From the NCBI RefSeq assembly GCF_009766095.1, contig NZ_LMUD01000014.1:217688-281687 (forward strand): a stretch of 64,000 nt of DNA. The letters run 5' to 3'. The DNA is from Granulicella sp. S190 (GTDB lineage Bacteria; Acidobacteriota; Terriglobia; Terriglobales; Acidobacteriaceae). Every line of letters begins with the position of its first letter. Positions within the stretch are counted from its first letter, which is position 1. The notes under the pieces were generated by a model, which made no database searches, was not told the origin of the DNA, and saw nothing but the letters and a program-made list of their open reading frames with translations. Below, one piece after another: positions 26,015-34,844 of this stretch. The position numbers and the translations under genes were made by a program.

Positions 26015-26580
26015 CAGCGCGAGGCCTTTCTGTAACTCAGAGGCTGACTCGACGTTTCGGCTAACAGAGTTCGCAATTTAGCGCGCGCTCTCCCCAGCCG
26101 CGACATAACAGTACCCGCTGGACAGTTCAGCACGACTGCGATCTCCTGATATGACAATTCCTCAAACTCCCGCAGCAAAATCACTTCGCGAAATTCTGCA
26201 GAGAGTCGGCCAATAGCGACCTGGACCTGTTCTGCATCTTCCTTGCCGATGAGAATCTCCTGCGAATTACGCGTATGTCCCGGTAGAAGATCAGCACCAC
26301 CCTCCTCGCCGTCTACATCGACAAGGTGCGGTCCCGTCTTGCCCTTTCGAATTTCGTTAAGCCGGATATTTCGAAGAATAGTAAAAAACCAGCCTTTGAT
26401 GTTGCTGTCTTCCCGGAGCCTGTGCTGAGCCTTCAAAGCTCGGACATAGGTCTCCTGCACCAGATCTTCCGCCTCAACACTATTACGAGTGAGCATAAGT
26501 GCATAGCCATAGAGCGAATCCAAGTATTCTATGCCGAAACCCTCGTTCTCACTATTTCGGCCGACTTTCTGAAACATCAT
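26014..26580 (-). CDS. ECF-type RNA polymerase sigma factor
   Basis: The 188-residue protein has sigma region 2 (about 22-88, GYALMLTRNSVEAEDLVQETYVRAL with the following LRNIRLNEIRK) and region 4 (about 125-175, FREVILLREFEELSYQEIAVVL...GTVMSRLGRARAKL). No N-terminal or C-terminal extension is present. It shares one base with the downstream anti-sigma gene, so the two are coupled. This is the classical sigma/anti-sigma operon, expected to be autoregulated. Its regulon cannot be read from the window. Confidence 0.9.
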   Translation of the reverse strand: MMFQKVGRNSENEGFGIEYLDSLYGYALMLTRNSVEAEDLVQETYVRALKAQHRLREDSNIKGWFFTILRNIRLNEIRKGKTGPHLVDVDGEEGGADLLPGHTRNSQEILIGKEDAEQVQVAIGRLSAEFREVILLREFEELSYQEIAVVLNCPAGTVMSRLGRARAKLRTLLAETSSQPLSYRKASR

Positions 26581-27307
26581 TCTTGCATTCTCTACGGAAT
26601 AAGATAATTAAACCAGTAGGCATATCGACCCGAGAAGGAACAATGAAATTTGACACAATGCGTCAATGACTGGCCTATCGTGACAAGACATAAAGTGCAA
26701 GCGCAACTGCTCTCGTGGTAGTTGATCGGGGAGCCCTAGTGAAAAGTTTGTGGAAGTAAGAAGGCTTTTTTGTGACGGACCTGGAGGGAACGGAATCCGG
26801 CTCATCCAAGATGTCTGAGTGCGGCGAATGGGGTGAGCTCTCTGGTGGGCATGACGATATGTTCTCGCGTCGTAGAAGCGCACTAATTATTTCGGGACCG
26901 ATATAGGGAATCATGCTCTTCCTGCTTTTGCTCAAGATGGGTGCCGCAGTGCTGAAACACATCTGCTCATCTGTTGAACAAAACACGAAGCTGCTTAATT
27001 TATTCCTGGTCCGCCCGGTAGAAGGGCTATTCGAAGTCGCTGTCTCCAACAATTTAGATAAATCACTGATGCAAATGCCTTGCAGTTAGCTTTCGCAGCG
27101 CGCTGCACACTTACCGAATCGCGTGCGCCGCTCCTGTCGGTGAGAGAAGTTTAGCTGGGCGCATTCAGTGCCCTCGTCGGAAGACGATGCACTCCTTGTT
27201 GCCATAACGTTTGTCGCCTTGTGTTGCCAGAATATTCTTCTCAGAACTTTTCCCTAACAAGTCGAGCGTAGCCACGGAATAACTTAGCTATCCGCGTGTT
27301 TCTCATT

Positions 27308-27335
27308 GTGAGTGACCGCCGTAGCGGTCACTCAC
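27308..27335. repeat. Perfect 12-bp inverted repeat, first of a pair
   Basis: GTGAGTGACCGC pairs perfectly with GCGGTCACTCAC around the loop CGTA. It is followed after three bases by a second perfect hairpin. No T run follows. Confidence 0.85.
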
Positions 27336-27338
27336 ACC

Positions 27339-27370
27339 AATAAACCACAGACCTCCCCCTGTGGTTTATT
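27339..27370. repeat. Perfect 12-bp inverted repeat, second of a pair
   Basis: AATAAACCACAG pairs perfectly with CTGTGGTTTATT around an 8-base pyrimidine-rich loop. Adjacent to the first hairpin in a region with insertion-sequence debris, it may be a transposon end, a recombination site or a terminator. Confidence 0.85.
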
Positions 27371-27499
27371 ACAGCCTTTGCCAACAACGTGTCGTTCAGA
27401 GAGGTAAAAAGCAATGGGGTTTTAGCAGTATGGAGATCTTGACATGAAGAACTTAATGCATCTTGTCGCCAGCATTTTGATGGCCTAGCTCTTGGCCCT

Positions 27500-27632
27500 G
27501 TCGCTCTGGGATATCTATAGAAGGCCTGTTCGCTGATCCCAACCTTCCGAATCACCTTACCACAGGCACTTCTAGCTCTGCCTACTACAACACAGCCACA
27601 ATCTGCTCCACAGAAAAGCGCTTCTTCTTCAT
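27500..27632 (-). pseudogene. Relic of an IS3-family transposase orfA
   Basis: Read leftward from ATG at 27632, with GGAGGATTC before it, the sequence encodes MKKKRFSVEQIVAVL, the typical start of IS3/IS407-group OrfA. Two in-frame stops follow where Lys-Gln is expected, then AELEVPVV, a frameshift, and VIRKVGISEQAFYR, the helix-turn-helix of the same protein. Homology fades after about 27500. No orfB is visible. It is clearly dead. Confidence 0.8.
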
Positions 27633-27772
27633 GAATCCTCCTTCATATTTTTGCCGAAGACTAACATTTGCTTTAGTTTAGTTTTACCGCAGCCCATCAT
27701 GTATAAAAGGGTCACGAGCACTTCAGTGTGCCCGGATGATGTGTAGGTTGCGGTTTTAAAGGTTGTGGAAAA

Positions 27773-27796
27773 GTTCGACTCCCACGCCTCCGCCAT
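27773..27796 (+). repeat. Degenerate copy of the ssrA 3' end (possible attachment-site remnant)
   Basis: GTTCGACTCCCAC-GCCTCCGCCAT matches the tmRNA 3' end (24996-25020) except for one missing C and one A-to-G change. The preceding GTGG could be a worn T-arm strand. Integrases that use ssrA leave such a duplicated end at the far border of the insert, so the 2.75-kb segment between may be the remains of an integrated element. No integrase gene was found. Confidence 0.55.
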
Positions 27797-27992
27797 TCTC
27801 CTCTTATCGACCGTAATCGACCTCGTTCGATATGGTCGAAGGGCTAAACGCACTCCCTTGCAAGCCACCTGTCCGGGTTTCTGGTAGAAGATAGAACACT
27901 CGTACGACTTAGAAAATAACACCGCAGTACTCGGGCCAGAACGGCAACCTCAAATCTCATTCAGTTCCTGATGACGAGCTAGGGAGACGCCA

Positions 27993-29738
27993 ATGGCAGT
28001 CGGCCTCATTGCGTGGGGAAGATTCCTGCATGACGGGAATAAGGTCACAGTTCCTGCTCCACCCACAGATCCGGGCAAGCCCTGGTTGTGGGACTTTCTG
28101 CATACCGAGGCCGCCGCAATCGGCACGAGCTTCGACTTCGTGCAGCTCCCACCATGGTCGCTGGCCCAGGGCGGTGCAGCACCTGGTTGTGACGGCTACG
28201 GCGTCTTTCAGCGTCGCAATCTCAACGGAACTCGCTATGGTTCTCTCGAGAGTTTAATGGCTGCTATTGCCGCGCTCAATGTCAGCGGCTGTCTGACATA
28301 TGGCGATCTCGTGTTGCACCAGATGAGCGGAGAAAATGGCGGTCCCGGCGTCTTCCGGTATCTGGGCGCAGATAACAAGACGATGAGTGGCCGCGGTCAA
28401 ACCTCCCCGGGCTGGTTCCGTGGCGGCATGAAAGAAAATGACCCGATTCCTCCCTTCTGCCGGGAGGACGACGTGCCATCGCCTGCCGATGACTTTCCAT
28501 TTGGCCGTGAGCTGAGTTATCAAAACTGCAATCCGCCTCACGTCACCGAGGCTGACGCCATCGACTATCTCATCTGGGCGCAGGCACACACCGGAGCAGT
28601 AGGGTTTCGCTTCGATGACACCAAAGGAACTCACGCCCCCTCTGTTCGTCGCATCATGGATGCGCTTCCTTCTGCCTCGTTCTACAGTGAGTACTTCGAT
28701 GGAAATCCGGCGAATATCAACTCGTGGGCAACCTCTCCCCCAATGAGTGGACGATCGGCCGTGACCGACTTCCCACTTCACTGGCGCATTCAGGCGGCCT
28801 GCAATGGATTTGACGCAACGCAATTCGACGCAGGATCGGCAGGCTACTGGCAGTGGAACTCGGGACTCTCCGTAGGCTTCGTCGATAATCCAGACACCGA
28901 TACCAGTCCGGGGCAGCAGGTTATTTCGAATAAGGGGTTGGCCTATGCTTACCTCTTATCGCTTCCTCTGCATTTGGCACTCATCTATGGAAAAGATTAC
29001 TTCTCAGGCGCTGTATGGCCAGGATCTTACGGCCTCAAGCCACTCATCGACAATCTGTGCTGGATCAGCCGCACCTTTGCTATAGGTGCTTATCAGGTTC
29101 GATGGGTAGACCGGGATGTCCACGTTGCATCGCGTGACGGCAACGGTGGCCCGCTGGGCCAAAGTGGCGGGCTCCTGACCGCACTTAATTTCAATGTCTT
29201 GTCTCCACGAACTATCACCTGCTCTACGCCATTCGGACCGAACCGCTGGCTGCACGATTACACAGGCCATCATCCAGACATCTCGACCGATAGAAATGGA
29301 GACGTCACCTTCACCATCCCTTCGAATGCCTTTTCCAGCGGTCAATCGTACTTATGTTTTGCGCCAGGAGGGGTAGATCGTCCCTTTCCTCAGACTCCGC
29401 ACCCCACAACTCAGACGTTCTTTGCGGCCTCTGATCTCGACATCATGCCAGCAACAAACATTTCACAGCAACTGTCTCAGCGAATCTTCTGCGCAAAAGA
29501 TACAAAGATCTCTTTGAGATTATCGGCGAACCTTTCAGTAAAAGCATCACTCACTGCCTCTGTCAGTTCATCCGACAACAAACCAATCTCAAGACAGCGC
29601 ATCGGCGCTAAACCCGAAGAAGCCTTTGGCATGGCTCCAGCCACAGGATGGTACACAATCTCCGTCGAGGGATCAGGCTTGCCAGAGAGCGGATCGGACT
29701 ATGAGCTTGCAGTCACTTATTTAGGAGCAACCGCATGA
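27993..29738 (+). CDS. GH13 alpha-amylase-like protein with atypical active site
   Basis: The 581-residue protein has the GH13 barrel in order: region I GDLVLHQMSG (D105), region II GFRFDDTKG (R206, nucleophile D208), region III SFYSEYFDG (acid/base E233) and region IV GFVDNPDTD (D301). The catalytic Asp-Glu-Asp set is intact. The two conserved active-site histidines are not: the NH of region I reads HQ and the NHD of region IV reads NPD. A C-terminal beta domain (TFGPNRWLHDYTGH-like) and an extra C-terminal domain follow. There is no signal peptide and a stop precedes the ATG in frame, although the next gene, overlapping by ATGA, encodes an exported protein. Activity may be altered or lost. 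Confidence 0.85.
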   Translation: MAVGLIAWGRFLHDGNKVTVPAPPTDPGKPWLWDFLHTEAAAIGTSFDFVQLPPWSLAQGGAAPGCDGYGVFQRRNLNGTRYGSLESLMAAIAALNVSGCLTYGDLVLHQMSGENGGPGVFRYLGADNKTMSGRGQTSPGWFRGGMKENDPIPPFCREDDVPSPADDFPFGRELSYQNCNPPHVTEADAIDYLIWAQAHTGAVGFRFDDTKGTHAPSVRRIMDALPSASFYSEYFDGNPANINSWATSPPMSGRSAVTDFPLHWRIQAACNGFDATQFDAGSAGYWQWNSGLSVGFVDNPDTDTSPGQQVISNKGLAYAYLLSLPLHLALIYGKDYFSGAVWPGSYGLKPLIDNLCWISRTFAIGAYQVRWVDRDVHVASRDGNGGPLGQSGGLLTALNFNVLSPRTITCSTPFGPNRWLHDYTGHHPDISTDRNGDVTFTIPSNAFSSGQSYLCFAPGGVDRPFPQTPHPTTQTFFAASDLDIMPATNISQQLSQRIFCAKDTKISLRLSANLSVKASLTASVSSSDNKPISRQRIGAKPEEAFGMAPATGWYTISVEGSGLPESGSDYELAVTYLGATA

Positions 29739-31687
29739 CGATTGTATGGAAGTGGATCACGCGCCGATGCATGATAGGAGCTTTGCTTAGCCTTACGCCC
29801 CTCACTCTAGCTGCGCAGACAATGGTTCCGTGGCTTACAAGATCAGTGGATAACTCAAGAAGCGGATGGAATCAGCATGAAACCCTACTAACGCAAGCCT
29901 CTGTTGCATCAAAGGGAATCCGGCGATTGACTATTATCCCCGTGACGGGCGATGCACGAGGAATGGAAGCGCAGCCCCTCATTCTGCCCGGTGTAAAAGT
30001 AGCCGACGGCACAACACACGATCTGATGGTCTTACCATCCATGGCAAATGTCGTGCGTGGCGTAGATGCTCATAGTGGCGCGGGCTTGTGGAGCGTTAGC
30101 TTAGGCGCGCCTATAAATGGCAACACGCCCACCGGCCCGAGGAAGATAAAACCTGATGGGTGCGTCGGTGACTTCCCGACGATCGATTGTCACGCCATCA
30201 ATGACAAATGGGGTGTGTTGAGTACCGGTGTCATCGATGCTGAAACTCAACGTCTTTATCTCGTTGCATGGGTCTCACCCGATGGCACGCCGCAGAACGC
30301 AAAGCACTTTGTCTTTGTACTTAATGCCGCAGACGGAACTCGTGTTATCCCACCCGTCTTGGTTAGCGGTTCCAGCGGAACACAGTCCTACTCGAGTGCG
30401 ATGCGCAAGCAGAGAAGTTCCCTGGTGCTAACTAATGTGAATGGTCGCAAAACCGTCTTTTGGGCTTCCGGCACTGTACAGGAGACAGGGCAAGGTGCTG
30501 CTGGTTGGGTCTTCGCTTTTGACTGCGCAACCAACTCGATCACCACACAGCTTGCACTGACACAGGGAGAGGGTGCTGGCATCTGGATGGGCGGACAAGG
30601 TCTTGCGGCAGACGAGCAAGGCTTTCTCTATGCAATCACCGGCAACGGCGACTTCGACGGTACATCTCAGTTCGGCGAGTCATTCGTTAAGATCAAATAC
30701 ACACCCACTTCGAGACAAACGCCTGCCACCTTGGTAGTCGTCGACCATTGGACTCCATGGGTCGACCTCGTCAGGTCCGGGCAGGCAAAGAAACCAGCAA
30801 TGAAGATATCGGGCGTTAGTGCGCCCTCGGAAGCGCTTAAACCTGTTGGTGGCGGTATGAATATGTCCCTGAAAAAAGCCGCTCGGGTAACGAATGTTAA
30901 TGAACGGGGAGAAAAAGTTGTTTTGGTCTTCCCGAAGATGGCCACCGGAAATTGGTCGGATGAGGATTGGGGATCGGCTGGCCCGGCATGCATCTTTGCT
31001 ATAGGTGTCTGTGTTGCGGCCGGAAAGGATGGCATCGGTTACCCAATCAAGACCGCGAATCTTGGTGGAACAACTGTCGTTGATTTAGCCGACGCAAAAT
31101 CCAACTGTGCAAAGCTCGCAGCGCCCCCGGTTTGGCTTACCATGAGTCCGGGCCCGGTAGATCCATGTCCGGCAAATCCACAGACGCTCAATTTTCTTCC
31201 AAATGGCGATACCGCTCACCTCCACATGACTCCCGTCCAATTCTTTGACCCTGTAATGAAGTCGTGGACTATCTTCGTTTGGGGGGAAAATTCGCAGCTG
31301 CACAAATGGGCAGTGAGTCAGACCGGAGCGTTGACCTACGTCGCGCAAGGCAACGAATTTGCAAGCGCAAACGTGCGAGGGAACAATCCCGGGGGAATGC
31401 CCGGCGGCTTCTGCTCCGGATCAAGCAATGGGACCGACCCCGACTCGGCCATACTTGTATGTACGATCTCGTACGGTGATGCCAATGCTCAAGTCGGAAA
31501 CGGTCGCCTGCTCGTATACGATGCCGTGCACCTTGCCGCGGATAAATCATTGAAGGTTTTATGGGACTCGCAGAATGAAAACATTCAGTTTCTCTTCAAC
31601 AAATTTGACCCTCCCGTGATTGATGGAGGGCAAATATATGTGCCTAACTACAATGGCGGAGTTGACGTCTACGAGCTCGCAATGTGA
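29735..31687 (+). CDS. Secreted PQQ-like beta-propeller protein
   Basis: The 650-residue protein has a signal peptide (about 1-28, ending LAAQ) and a series of propeller blades (DAHSGAGLWSVSLG, GAAGWVFAFDCATNSITTQ, TGALTYVAQGNEFAS, NGGVDVYEL). The N-terminal WLTRSVDNSRSGWNQHETLLT is typical of a large group of exported beta-propellers in soil bacteria. No PQQ-enzyme active-site signature was found, so binding or scaffolding is as likely as catalysis. The start ATG overlaps the GH13 stop, so the two are coupled. A joint role in polysaccharide binding and hydrolysis is inference. Confidence 0.78.
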   Translation: MTIVWKWITRRCMIGALLSLTPLTLAAQTMVPWLTRSVDNSRSGWNQHETLLTQASVASKGIRRLTIIPVTGDARGMEAQPLILPGVKVADGTTHDLMVLPSMANVVRGVDAHSGAGLWSVSLGAPINGNTPTGPRKIKPDGCVGDFPTIDCHAINDKWGVLSTGVIDAETQRLYLVAWVSPDGTPQNAKHFVFVLNAADGTRVIPPVLVSGSSGTQSYSSAMRKQRSSLVLTNVNGRKTVFWASGTVQETGQGAAGWVFAFDCATNSITTQLALTQGEGAGIWMGGQGLAADEQGFLYAITGNGDFDGTSQFGESFVKIKYTPTSRQTPATLVVVDHWTPWVDLVRSGQAKKPAMKISGVSAPSEALKPVGGGMNMSLKKAARVTNVNERGEKVVLVFPKMATGNWSDEDWGSAGPACIFAIGVCVAAGKDGIGYPIKTANLGGTTVVDLADAKSNCAKLAAPPVWLTMSPGPVDPCPANPQTLNFLPNGDTAHLHMTPVQFFDPVMKSWTIFVWGENSQLHKWAVSQTGALTYVAQGNEFASANVRGNNPGGMPGGFCSGSSNGTDPDSAILVCTISYGDANAQVGNGRLLVYDAVHLAADKSLKVLWDSQNENIQFLFNKFDPPVIDGGQIYVPNYNGGVDVYELAM

Positions 31688-31874
31688 GGCCTTTTAGCTC
31701 TGCTCGTCTCTCCTAACGGAGCATTCTTGTCGAAGTTTGCAACCGTGTCACAGTAACTATTCAGACTGAACCGAAGACGCGAAGTCTTGTGAGACAACCG
31801 GCTGTCTCTGTGCAATGGCGGAATGTTATCATCCGAATACTTCCGATTTTCTAGCAGACGGTATGTGATCTCTG

Positions 31875-33302
31875 ATGAAGCGACTTTACGTGCATCTTAT
31901 CGCCACTTCGATTTTGCTAATTGCGGTGACGAGTTCCCCATCTCAGAGTGTGCCAGTCTCGCCAGAAAGGGCATGGGAGAGACCCCCTGGAACGCAGCTC
32001 GTCGTGCCGACAAGGTCGACTCCGGCTTTCGCTCCAGATCAATCGAAGATTTACACCCTCTCTGAACTGGTCAATCTAGCAGAGCAAAACAATCCCGAGA
32101 CGCGTGTGGCCTGGGAAAATGCAAGGGCGCGCGCTGCCGAGCTGGGAATCTCCGAAGCAACTCTCTACCCGACTCTGGCCGCTGCCGCCGTAGCGCAAAC
32201 TTCGCGCTACGATGTTCTTTTCTCCCCCCTCTTCTATCGACAGACGGTTGAGACCTTCTCCCCTACCTTTAGCCTTGATTACACAATCTTCGACTTTGGA
32301 AAACGCCTACAGGATGTAGCTATCAGTCGAAGCGATCTTTTAGCTGCAAATTTCCTCTTCAATGACACACATCGTAAGATCATCTTCCTAGTCATGCAGG
32401 CATACTACCGTCTGCTTAATAGCAAGGGACAGGAAAGCGCTGAAGAGGCAAACCTGAAAAATGCTCAAACGGTACAAGAATCTGCGGAGGCGCGCCTTCA
32501 AGAAGGTCTTTCTACTTTACCGGACGTCCTTGAGGCTCGCAGCGCCGCAGCGCAAGCGGACTATGATTTGCAGGCAGCGATAGGAGCAACGGAGATTGCG
32601 CATGGAGATCTTGCGACGGCTCTGGGTATCTCGCCGACAATCCAGTTTCAAGTGGAGAGCATTCAAGATCTGACTATTCCGGAGGAGCTTCCAAATACGG
32701 TGGAACAGTCTATTGATCGTGCGCTGGCTCAGCGACCCGACCTCATGCAACGAGTGGCGCAATTGCGCGCCGCAAGATCTGAGATCAAGGCGGCTAGAAC
32801 TGACTACCTTCCCACTTTGAGCGTAAATGGAAGCGCAGGGTTAGCCCGCAGCTACGGAGAACAAGATCAATCTCATGGGGTTTACGCTCCTACTCAAGAA
32901 ACATGGAGCGCAAAACTGAGTTTGAATTGGACCTTATTTGATGGGTTTGCACGCGAAAATCGTATTGCCAAAGCAAAAGCTGACCAAAAGCAGGCCGCAG
33001 CAGAGGTTGATGCAGCACGTGATCAGGTCGAGAATGATGTGTGGTCAGCATACTCGACGGCCAGGACCGCACTTCGCCAACAGAAGGCAGCTGCTGCACT
33101 GCTGGCTGCCGCATCTGAATCTTATAACGCAGCTTTGCAGTCCTATAACTATGGAGTCCGCAGTCAGATTGACGTGGTATCCGCACAGCGAGCACTTGCT
33201 GTTGCCCGTACTGCGGATGTAAGTGCACGCACTCAACTATTGACAGGGATCGCCGCTTTAGCCTTCCAGACGGGGGACTTGCTTCATGCGAAGAGACCTT
33301 GA
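31875..33302 (+). CDS. TolC-family outer-membrane efflux protein
   Basis: The 475-residue protein has a signal peptide (about 1-25) and two outer-membrane efflux repeats with long amphipathic helices (LAEQNNPETRVAWENARARAAELG, QESAEARLQEGLSTLPDVLEAR, and the second copy from about 290). It heads a unit of four genes: outer-membrane channel, YtcA, membrane-fusion protein and FUSC-type inner-membrane protein. This is the gene set of E. coli mdtNOP with ytcA. It would form the exit duct of a tripartite efflux pump. Confidence 0.9.
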   Translation: MKRLYVHLIATSILLIAVTSSPSQSVPVSPERAWERPPGTQLVVPTRSTPAFAPDQSKIYTLSELVNLAEQNNPETRVAWENARARAAELGISEATLYPTLAAAAVAQTSRYDVLFSPLFYRQTVETFSPTFSLDYTIFDFGKRLQDVAISRSDLLAANFLFNDTHRKIIFLVMQAYYRLLNSKGQESAEEANLKNAQTVQESAEARLQEGLSTLPDVLEARSAAAQADYDLQAAIGATEIAHGDLATALGISPTIQFQVESIQDLTIPEELPNTVEQSIDRALAQRPDLMQRVAQLRAARSEIKAARTDYLPTLSVNGSAGLARSYGEQDQSHGVYAPTQETWSAKLSLNWTLFDGFARENRIAKAKADQKQAAAEVDAARDQVENDVWSAYSTARTALRQQKAAAALLAAASESYNAALQSYNYGVRSQIDVVSAQRALAVARTADVSARTQLLTGIAALAFQTGDLLHAKRP

Positions 33303-33312
33303 GAGGACCACC

Positions 33313-33600
33313 ATGACATCGCCTCATAAACGGTCCAGACTACCAGCGCCTGTAGTCGTATTTTTCTTTAGCCTAACGCTCCTGACTACTGGTTGCTCAC
33401 GTGCACCGTCATTCAATATCCTCGGGTCATTTTTCCCCTCCTGGATACTATGTGGGATTATCGGCATCGTACTTGCCGTTGTCGTACGGCTAATCTTTGT
33501 ACGCATCAAGCTGGAGGAGCGTCTTTCCCCTCTTATTCTTGTGTATCCCTGTTTAGCAGGATTCTTTACTTTCACGCTCTGGCTGCTGTTATTCCGCTGA
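33313..33600 (+). CDS. ytcA: YtcA-family small lipoprotein
   Basis: The 95-residue protein has a signal peptide with lipobox LTTGC and two hydrophobic helices (about 41-62 and 74-94) around FFPSWILCGIIG and RIKLEERLSPLILVYPCLAGFF, as in the YtcA family. E. coli ytcA lies beside mdtNOP; here it lies between the tolC-like gene and the membrane-fusion gene. The ATG at 33313 follows GAGAGGACC and lies 10 bases after the upstream stop. Its function is unknown; conserved linkage suggests an accessory part of the pump. Confidence 0.85.
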   Translation: MTSPHKRSRLPAPVVVFFFSLTLLTTGCSRAPSFNILGSFFPSWILCGIIGIVLAVVVRLIFVRIKLEERLSPLILVYPCLAGFFTFTLWLLLFR

Positions 33601-33617
33601 CTCCGAGAAGAGATACT

Positions 33618-34844
33618 ATGCCTGAAAACGACACTGCACAGCAAAGCACGCGACTCGGCAGGATCGTGAGCATTTCGATCATCGCCGCTGCATTGATTAC
33701 CGGTCTGATGGTGGTGTACGAGACAAATACAAATCCGCGCACCGATGATGCAGAAGTCTTCGCAAACTTTATCGGCATCGCTCCACAGGTAGACGGGCCT
33801 ATTACGAATCTGCCGATACAGGACAATGCCTTTCTCAAACAAGGAGAGATCCTCTTTGAGATCGATCCACGGCCATACGAATATGCACTGCAAAAAGCGA
33901 AATCCGATCTTAATACACTGGAAGGCCAGATCGTAGACCAACGCAGGACTATAGCCTCCCAGGTGAGCGCAACAGGCGCTGCGCGCGCAAACACCGACAG
34001 CGCAGCCGCGAATGTTGACCGGGCCGCTGCCGCGGTTAACGAGGCAAAAGCCAACGTAGCGGCAGCCAAGGCTACCCTCGATAGCGCCAGCGCCGAACTT
34101 CTCTATCAAACAAACAACCTTCATCGCATTGAGCCGCTTTTGGCAAAACAGTTCGTCACCGTGGATCAGGTGGACCTTGCCAGAACCGCAGTAACGTCGC
34201 GGAAACAGACAGTTGATCAACAACGTGCGCAGGTAAGCCTCGCTGAGGCTCAGGTGCAATCAGCTCAGGCCCAATACGAGCAAGCAAAAGCAACGGTGGA
34301 GCAGAGTCACGCCCAGCTGGCTCAGTCGCAACATAGCGTTCTCACCATCGATCCACTAACTGCGCAACGGGAGGGACGCGCGTCAGCGATTCGGACTGCC
34401 GAATATAATCTGAATAACAGTAAGGTTTATGCCCCCTTTGACGCACGAGTGACCAACCTCACGATCTCACGTGGAGCATATGCGCACACGGGGCAGCAGG
34501 TATTCACTCTTATCGACACCCGCAGATGGTGGGTGGTGGCTAACTTCCGCGAGACTCAGCTCTGGCGTATACAGCCGGGGATGCATGCGGACGTCTACGT
34601 GCTCTCCAAGCCCTCGATAAAATATGACGGCATTGTCGACAGCGTCGGCTTCGGTGTCCAGCCTGATAGCACGCAGGTAGGAGCTTTTGCCACTGGCCTA
34701 CCAGATGTTCAACGCTCTCTGAATTGGGTTCACCTTGCCACTCGATTCCCGGTGCGAATTCGTATTCTTGCACCTGAGTCAGAACCTTTTCGCCTCAGCG
34801 AGTCCGCGGTTGTTGTTATCCGTGGAAACGATGGGATGAAGTGA
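33618..34844 (+). CDS. Membrane-fusion (HlyD/EmrA-type) efflux adaptor
   Basis: The 408-residue protein has an N-terminal membrane anchor (about 16-34), a biotinyl-lipoyl-like half motif (IAPQVDGPITNLPIQDNAFLKQGEILFEIDPR), a long alanine- and glutamine-rich coiled-coil hairpin (about 95-240) and the returning half (KVYAPFDARVTNLTISRGAY). ATG at 33618 is chosen because the sequence from there matches EmrA/MdtN-type N-termini; upstream in-frame sequence overlaps ytcA. It ends in an ATG-overlap with the FUSC gene. It would bridge the inner-membrane protein and the TolC-like channel. Confidence 0.9.
   Translation: MPENDTAQQSTRLGRIVSISIIAAALITGLMVVYETNTNPRTDDAEVFANFIGIAPQVDGPITNLPIQDNAFLKQGEILFEIDPRPYEYALQKAKSDLNTLEGQIVDQRRTIASQVSATGAARANTDSAAANVDRAAAAVNEAKANVAAAKATLDSASAELLYQTNNLHRIEPLLAKQFVTVDQVDLARTAVTSRKQTVDQQRAQVSLAEAQVQSAQAQYEQAKATVEQSHAQLAQSQHSVLTIDPLTAQREGRASAIRTAEYNLNNSKVYAPFDARVTNLTISRGAYAHTGQQVFTLIDTRRWWVVANFRETQLWRIQPGMHADVYVLSKPSIKYDGIVDSVGFGVQPDSTQVGAFATGLPDVQRSLNWVHLATRFPVRIRILAPESEPFRLSESAVVVIRGNDGMK

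Larger units (their letters stand above)
26581..27992. other. Decayed 1.4-kb region downstream of ssrA
   Basis: Between the sigma gene and the GH13 gene there is no intact gene that I can support. It contains the IS3-type relic (27500-27632), two perfect inverted repeats (27308-27370) and the degenerate ssrA 3' end (27773-27796). A 58-codon rightward frame near 26911 begins with a hydrophobic run but resembles nothing known. The whole stretch reads as debris of mobile DNA. Confidence 0.65.

Noticed and set aside
26675..27052. A 125-codon leftward frame in the decayed zone
   Set aside because: Low-complexity Ser/Arg/Thr composition, no ribosome site, no domain; treated as debris.
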